Assembly (NCBI RefSeq): GCF_030553055.1
Contig: NZ_CP130713.1
Location: forward strand, 5,890,001-5,954,000
Source of the DNA: Streptomyces sp. XD-27
GTDB taxonomy: Bacteria > Actinomycetota > Actinomycetes > Streptomycetales > Streptomycetaceae
Direction: 5' to 3'
Length of the DNA: 64,000 nucleotides
Both the position numbers and the translations under genes were made by a program. The notes below the pieces were generated by a model. The model did not search any database. It was not told the DNA's origin and saw only the letters and a list, made by a program, of their open reading frames with translations. Of this stretch, positions 62,695-64,000 are shown in pieces (within the stretch, counting starts at the first letter, position 1; the number at the start of each line of letters is the position of its first letter).

Positions 62695-63687
62695 GTGGAC
62701 ATCGACATGAGTGCCCTGCGGGGTCTGGTGCGGGAGAAGGAGATCTCGTTCGACCTGCTGGTCGAGGCGATCGAGTCGGCCCTCCTCATCGCCTACCACC
62801 GCACCGAGGGAAGCCGCCGGCGGGCCCGGGTGGAGCTGGACCGCAACACCGGCCATGTCACGGTGTGGGCGAAGGAGAACCCGGAGGACCTCGCGGACCT
62901 GCCGGAGGGCGAGGAGCCGCGGGAGTTCGACGACACCCCGTCCGGTTTCGGCCGGATCGCGGCGATGACCGCGAAGCAGGTCATTCTGCAGCGGCTGCGC
63001 GACGCCGAGGAGGAGATCACCTTCGGCGAGTACGCGGGACGTGAGGGCGATGTCGTCTCGGGCATCGTCCAGCAGGGCAAGGACCCCAAGAACGTCCTCG
63101 TCGACATCGGCAAGCTGGAGGCGATCCTGCCGGTGCAGGAGCAGGTGCCGGGCGAGGACTACAGCCACGGCACGCGTCTGCGGTGTTACGTCGTTCGGGT
63201 GGTCAAGGGCGTGCGCGGCCCGTCGGTGACCCTGTCGCGGACCCACCCCAATCTGGTGAAGAAGCTCTTCGCGATGGAGGTCCCGGAGATCGCGGACGGC
63301 TCGGTGGAGATCGCCGCGATCGCCCGCGAGGCCGGTCACCGCACCAAGATCGCCGTGCGGTCCACCCGTTCGGGTCTGAACGCCAAGGGTGCCTGCATCG
63401 GCCCGATGGGCGGCCGGGTGCGTGCCGTCATGGCCGAGCTGCACGGCGAGAAGATCGACATCGTGGACTGGTCGGACGACCCGGCCGACCTGGTGGCGCA
63501 CGCGCTGTCCCCGGCCCGGGTGAGCAAGGTCGAGATCGTGGACCTGGCCGCCCGCTCCGCCCGGGTGACCGTGCCCGACTACCAGCTGTCGCTCGCCATC
63601 GGCAAGGAAGGGCAGAACGCCCGGCTCGCCGCCCGGCTCACCGGGTGGCGGATCGACATCCGCCCGGACACCGAGCAGCCCGCGTAA
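62695..63687 (+). CDS. nusA: Transcription termination/antitermination factor NusA
   Basis: The 330-residue NusA has an N-terminal RNA-polymerase domain ([20 protein letters not shown]), an S1 domain (about 135-205, with [19 protein letters not shown]) and two KH domains ([20 protein letters not shown] and [20 protein letters not shown]). It lacks the C-terminal acidic repeats of E. coli NusA, as is usual in actinobacteria. GTG 62695 uses the GGAGGAGG at the rimP end. ylxR follows after 118 nt. Confidence 0.97.
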   Translation: MDIDMSALRGLVREKEISFDLLVEAIESALLIAYHRTEGSRRRARVELDRNTGHVTVWAKENPEDLADLPEGEEPREFDDTPSGFGRIAAMTAKQVILQRLRDAEEEITFGEYAGREGDVVSGIVQQGKDPKNVLVDIGKLEAILPVQEQVPGEDYSHGTRLRCYVVRVVKGVRGPSVTLSRTHPNLVKKLFAMEVPEIADGSVEIAAIAREAGHRTKIAVRSTRSGLNAKGACIGPMGGRVRAVMAELHGEKIDIVDWSDDPADLVAHALSPARVSKVEIVDLAARSARVTVPDYQLSLAIGKEGQNARLAARLTGWRIDIRPDTEQPA

Positions 63688-63697
63688 CCAGCCCGGC

Positions 63698-63723
63698 GCC
63701 GGTCACCGGGCACGGTGACCGGC
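63698..63723 (+). terminator. Hairpin after nusA
   Basis: GCCGGTCACC (63698-63707) pairs perfectly with GGTGACCGGC (63714-63723) around a 6-nt loop. It may partly terminate before ylxR-infB. Confidence 0.65.
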
Positions 63724-63805
63724 GACCGGCGGACGGTAACCGAAGAACAACCGTGCGTCGAATAACCCGTAGGGGTGAGCTTGGCGCGGGGAGGTAGACT
63801 TATCA

Positions 63806-64000
63806 GTGTCTGGCCGGACGTACGTCCCTGCATGCCCGGAGCGCACCTGCATCGGGTGCCGGGAGCGGGCGGCCAAACAAGATCTGCTGCGTATGGCGGT
63901 GGTCGGGGACGACGTGGTCCCCGATGATCGCGGTACGCTGCCCGGTCGGGGTGCGTATGTGCATCCTGACCCCGCCTGTATCGACCTGGCGGTACGCCGC
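63806..64000 (+). CDS. YlxR family RNA-binding protein, 5' part
   Basis: The first 65 codons of a YlxR/DUF448 protein run to the window edge. RTCIGCRERAAKQDLLRMAV is the family hallmark. It normally lies between nusA and infB and binds RNA or affects transcription. GTG 63806 has a GGGAGG about 11 nt upstream. The 3' end is outside the window. Confidence 0.88.
   Translation, partial: MSGRTYVPACPERTCIGCRERAAKQDLLRMAVVGDDVVPDDRGTLPGRGAYVHPDPACIDLAVRR

Noticed and set aside
63800..63802. TTA codon near the ylxR start
   Set aside because: It lies two codons before the chosen GTG start and is not translated in the likely reading.

Overview
The window is a high-GC chromosomal segment from a Streptomyces or a very close relative. 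Evidence for this: nearly all codons end in G or C, one gene carries a TTA leucine codon, the sporulation sigma factor gene whiG is present, and the gene order is typical of the genus (DUF2469-yraN-yifB-dprA-whiG, rpsB-tsf-pyrH-frr-cdsA, dxr-rip-ispG, proS, rimP-nusA-ylxR). I see no tRNA, rRNA, CRISPR array, insertion sequence or prophage.

Layout. 1-11991 is housekeeping and developmental core: end of DUF2469, YraN, YifB/ComM-type ATPase, DprA, WhiG, a TetR regulator, an M23 peptidase, then the S2/EF-Ts/UMP kinase/RRF/CdsA block and RlmN. 12078-15995 is a TPP-riboswitch-controlled thiamine ABC transporter. 16092-18151 is a separate minus-strand ABC exporter-like pair. 18327-43140 is dominated by polyamine/GABA use: omega-aminotransferase, Lrp/AsnC regulator, two aminobutyraldehyde-type dehydrogenases, PotD-A-B-C uptake, a PuuB-like FAD oxidase, GabT, a PucR regulator and a GabD-like dehydrogenase. 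Embedded among these are genes with no obvious polyamine role: Uma2 nuclease, GDPD, an adenosine-deaminase-family protein that is probably the aminodeoxyfutalosine deaminase of menaquinone synthesis, DUF4190, NADAR, PAP2 phosphatase and a conjugation-type ATPase. 43248-49538 is one giant Sel1/TPR-CHAT gene. 49898-59377 holds an acyl-CoA dehydrogenase, dxr, a site-2 protease, ispG, two GNATs and proS. 59707-61889 has a degenerate phosphotransferase, a DUF4439 gene and a frameshifted lipoprotein. 62147-64000 is rimP-nusA-ylxR.

How the genes fit together: putrescine would enter by PotABCD, be oxidised by the PuuB-like enzyme or transaminated by the omega-aminotransferase, the aldehyde be oxidised by the two dehydrogenases, and GABA pass through GabT and the GabD-like enzyme to succinate. 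The gamma-glutamyl ligase (PuuA) and hydrolase (PuuD) are not in this window.

The most unusual items are an uninterrupted run of 36 G residues at 34934-34969, next to minisatellites that run into the PAP2 gene; a CHAT protease-like domain whose usual catalytic His position is Pro; a TTA codon in dprA; a 19-bp motif shared by the promoters of the two aminobutyraldehyde-type dehydrogenases; and a duplicated, in-frame gene tail after a GNAT gene.
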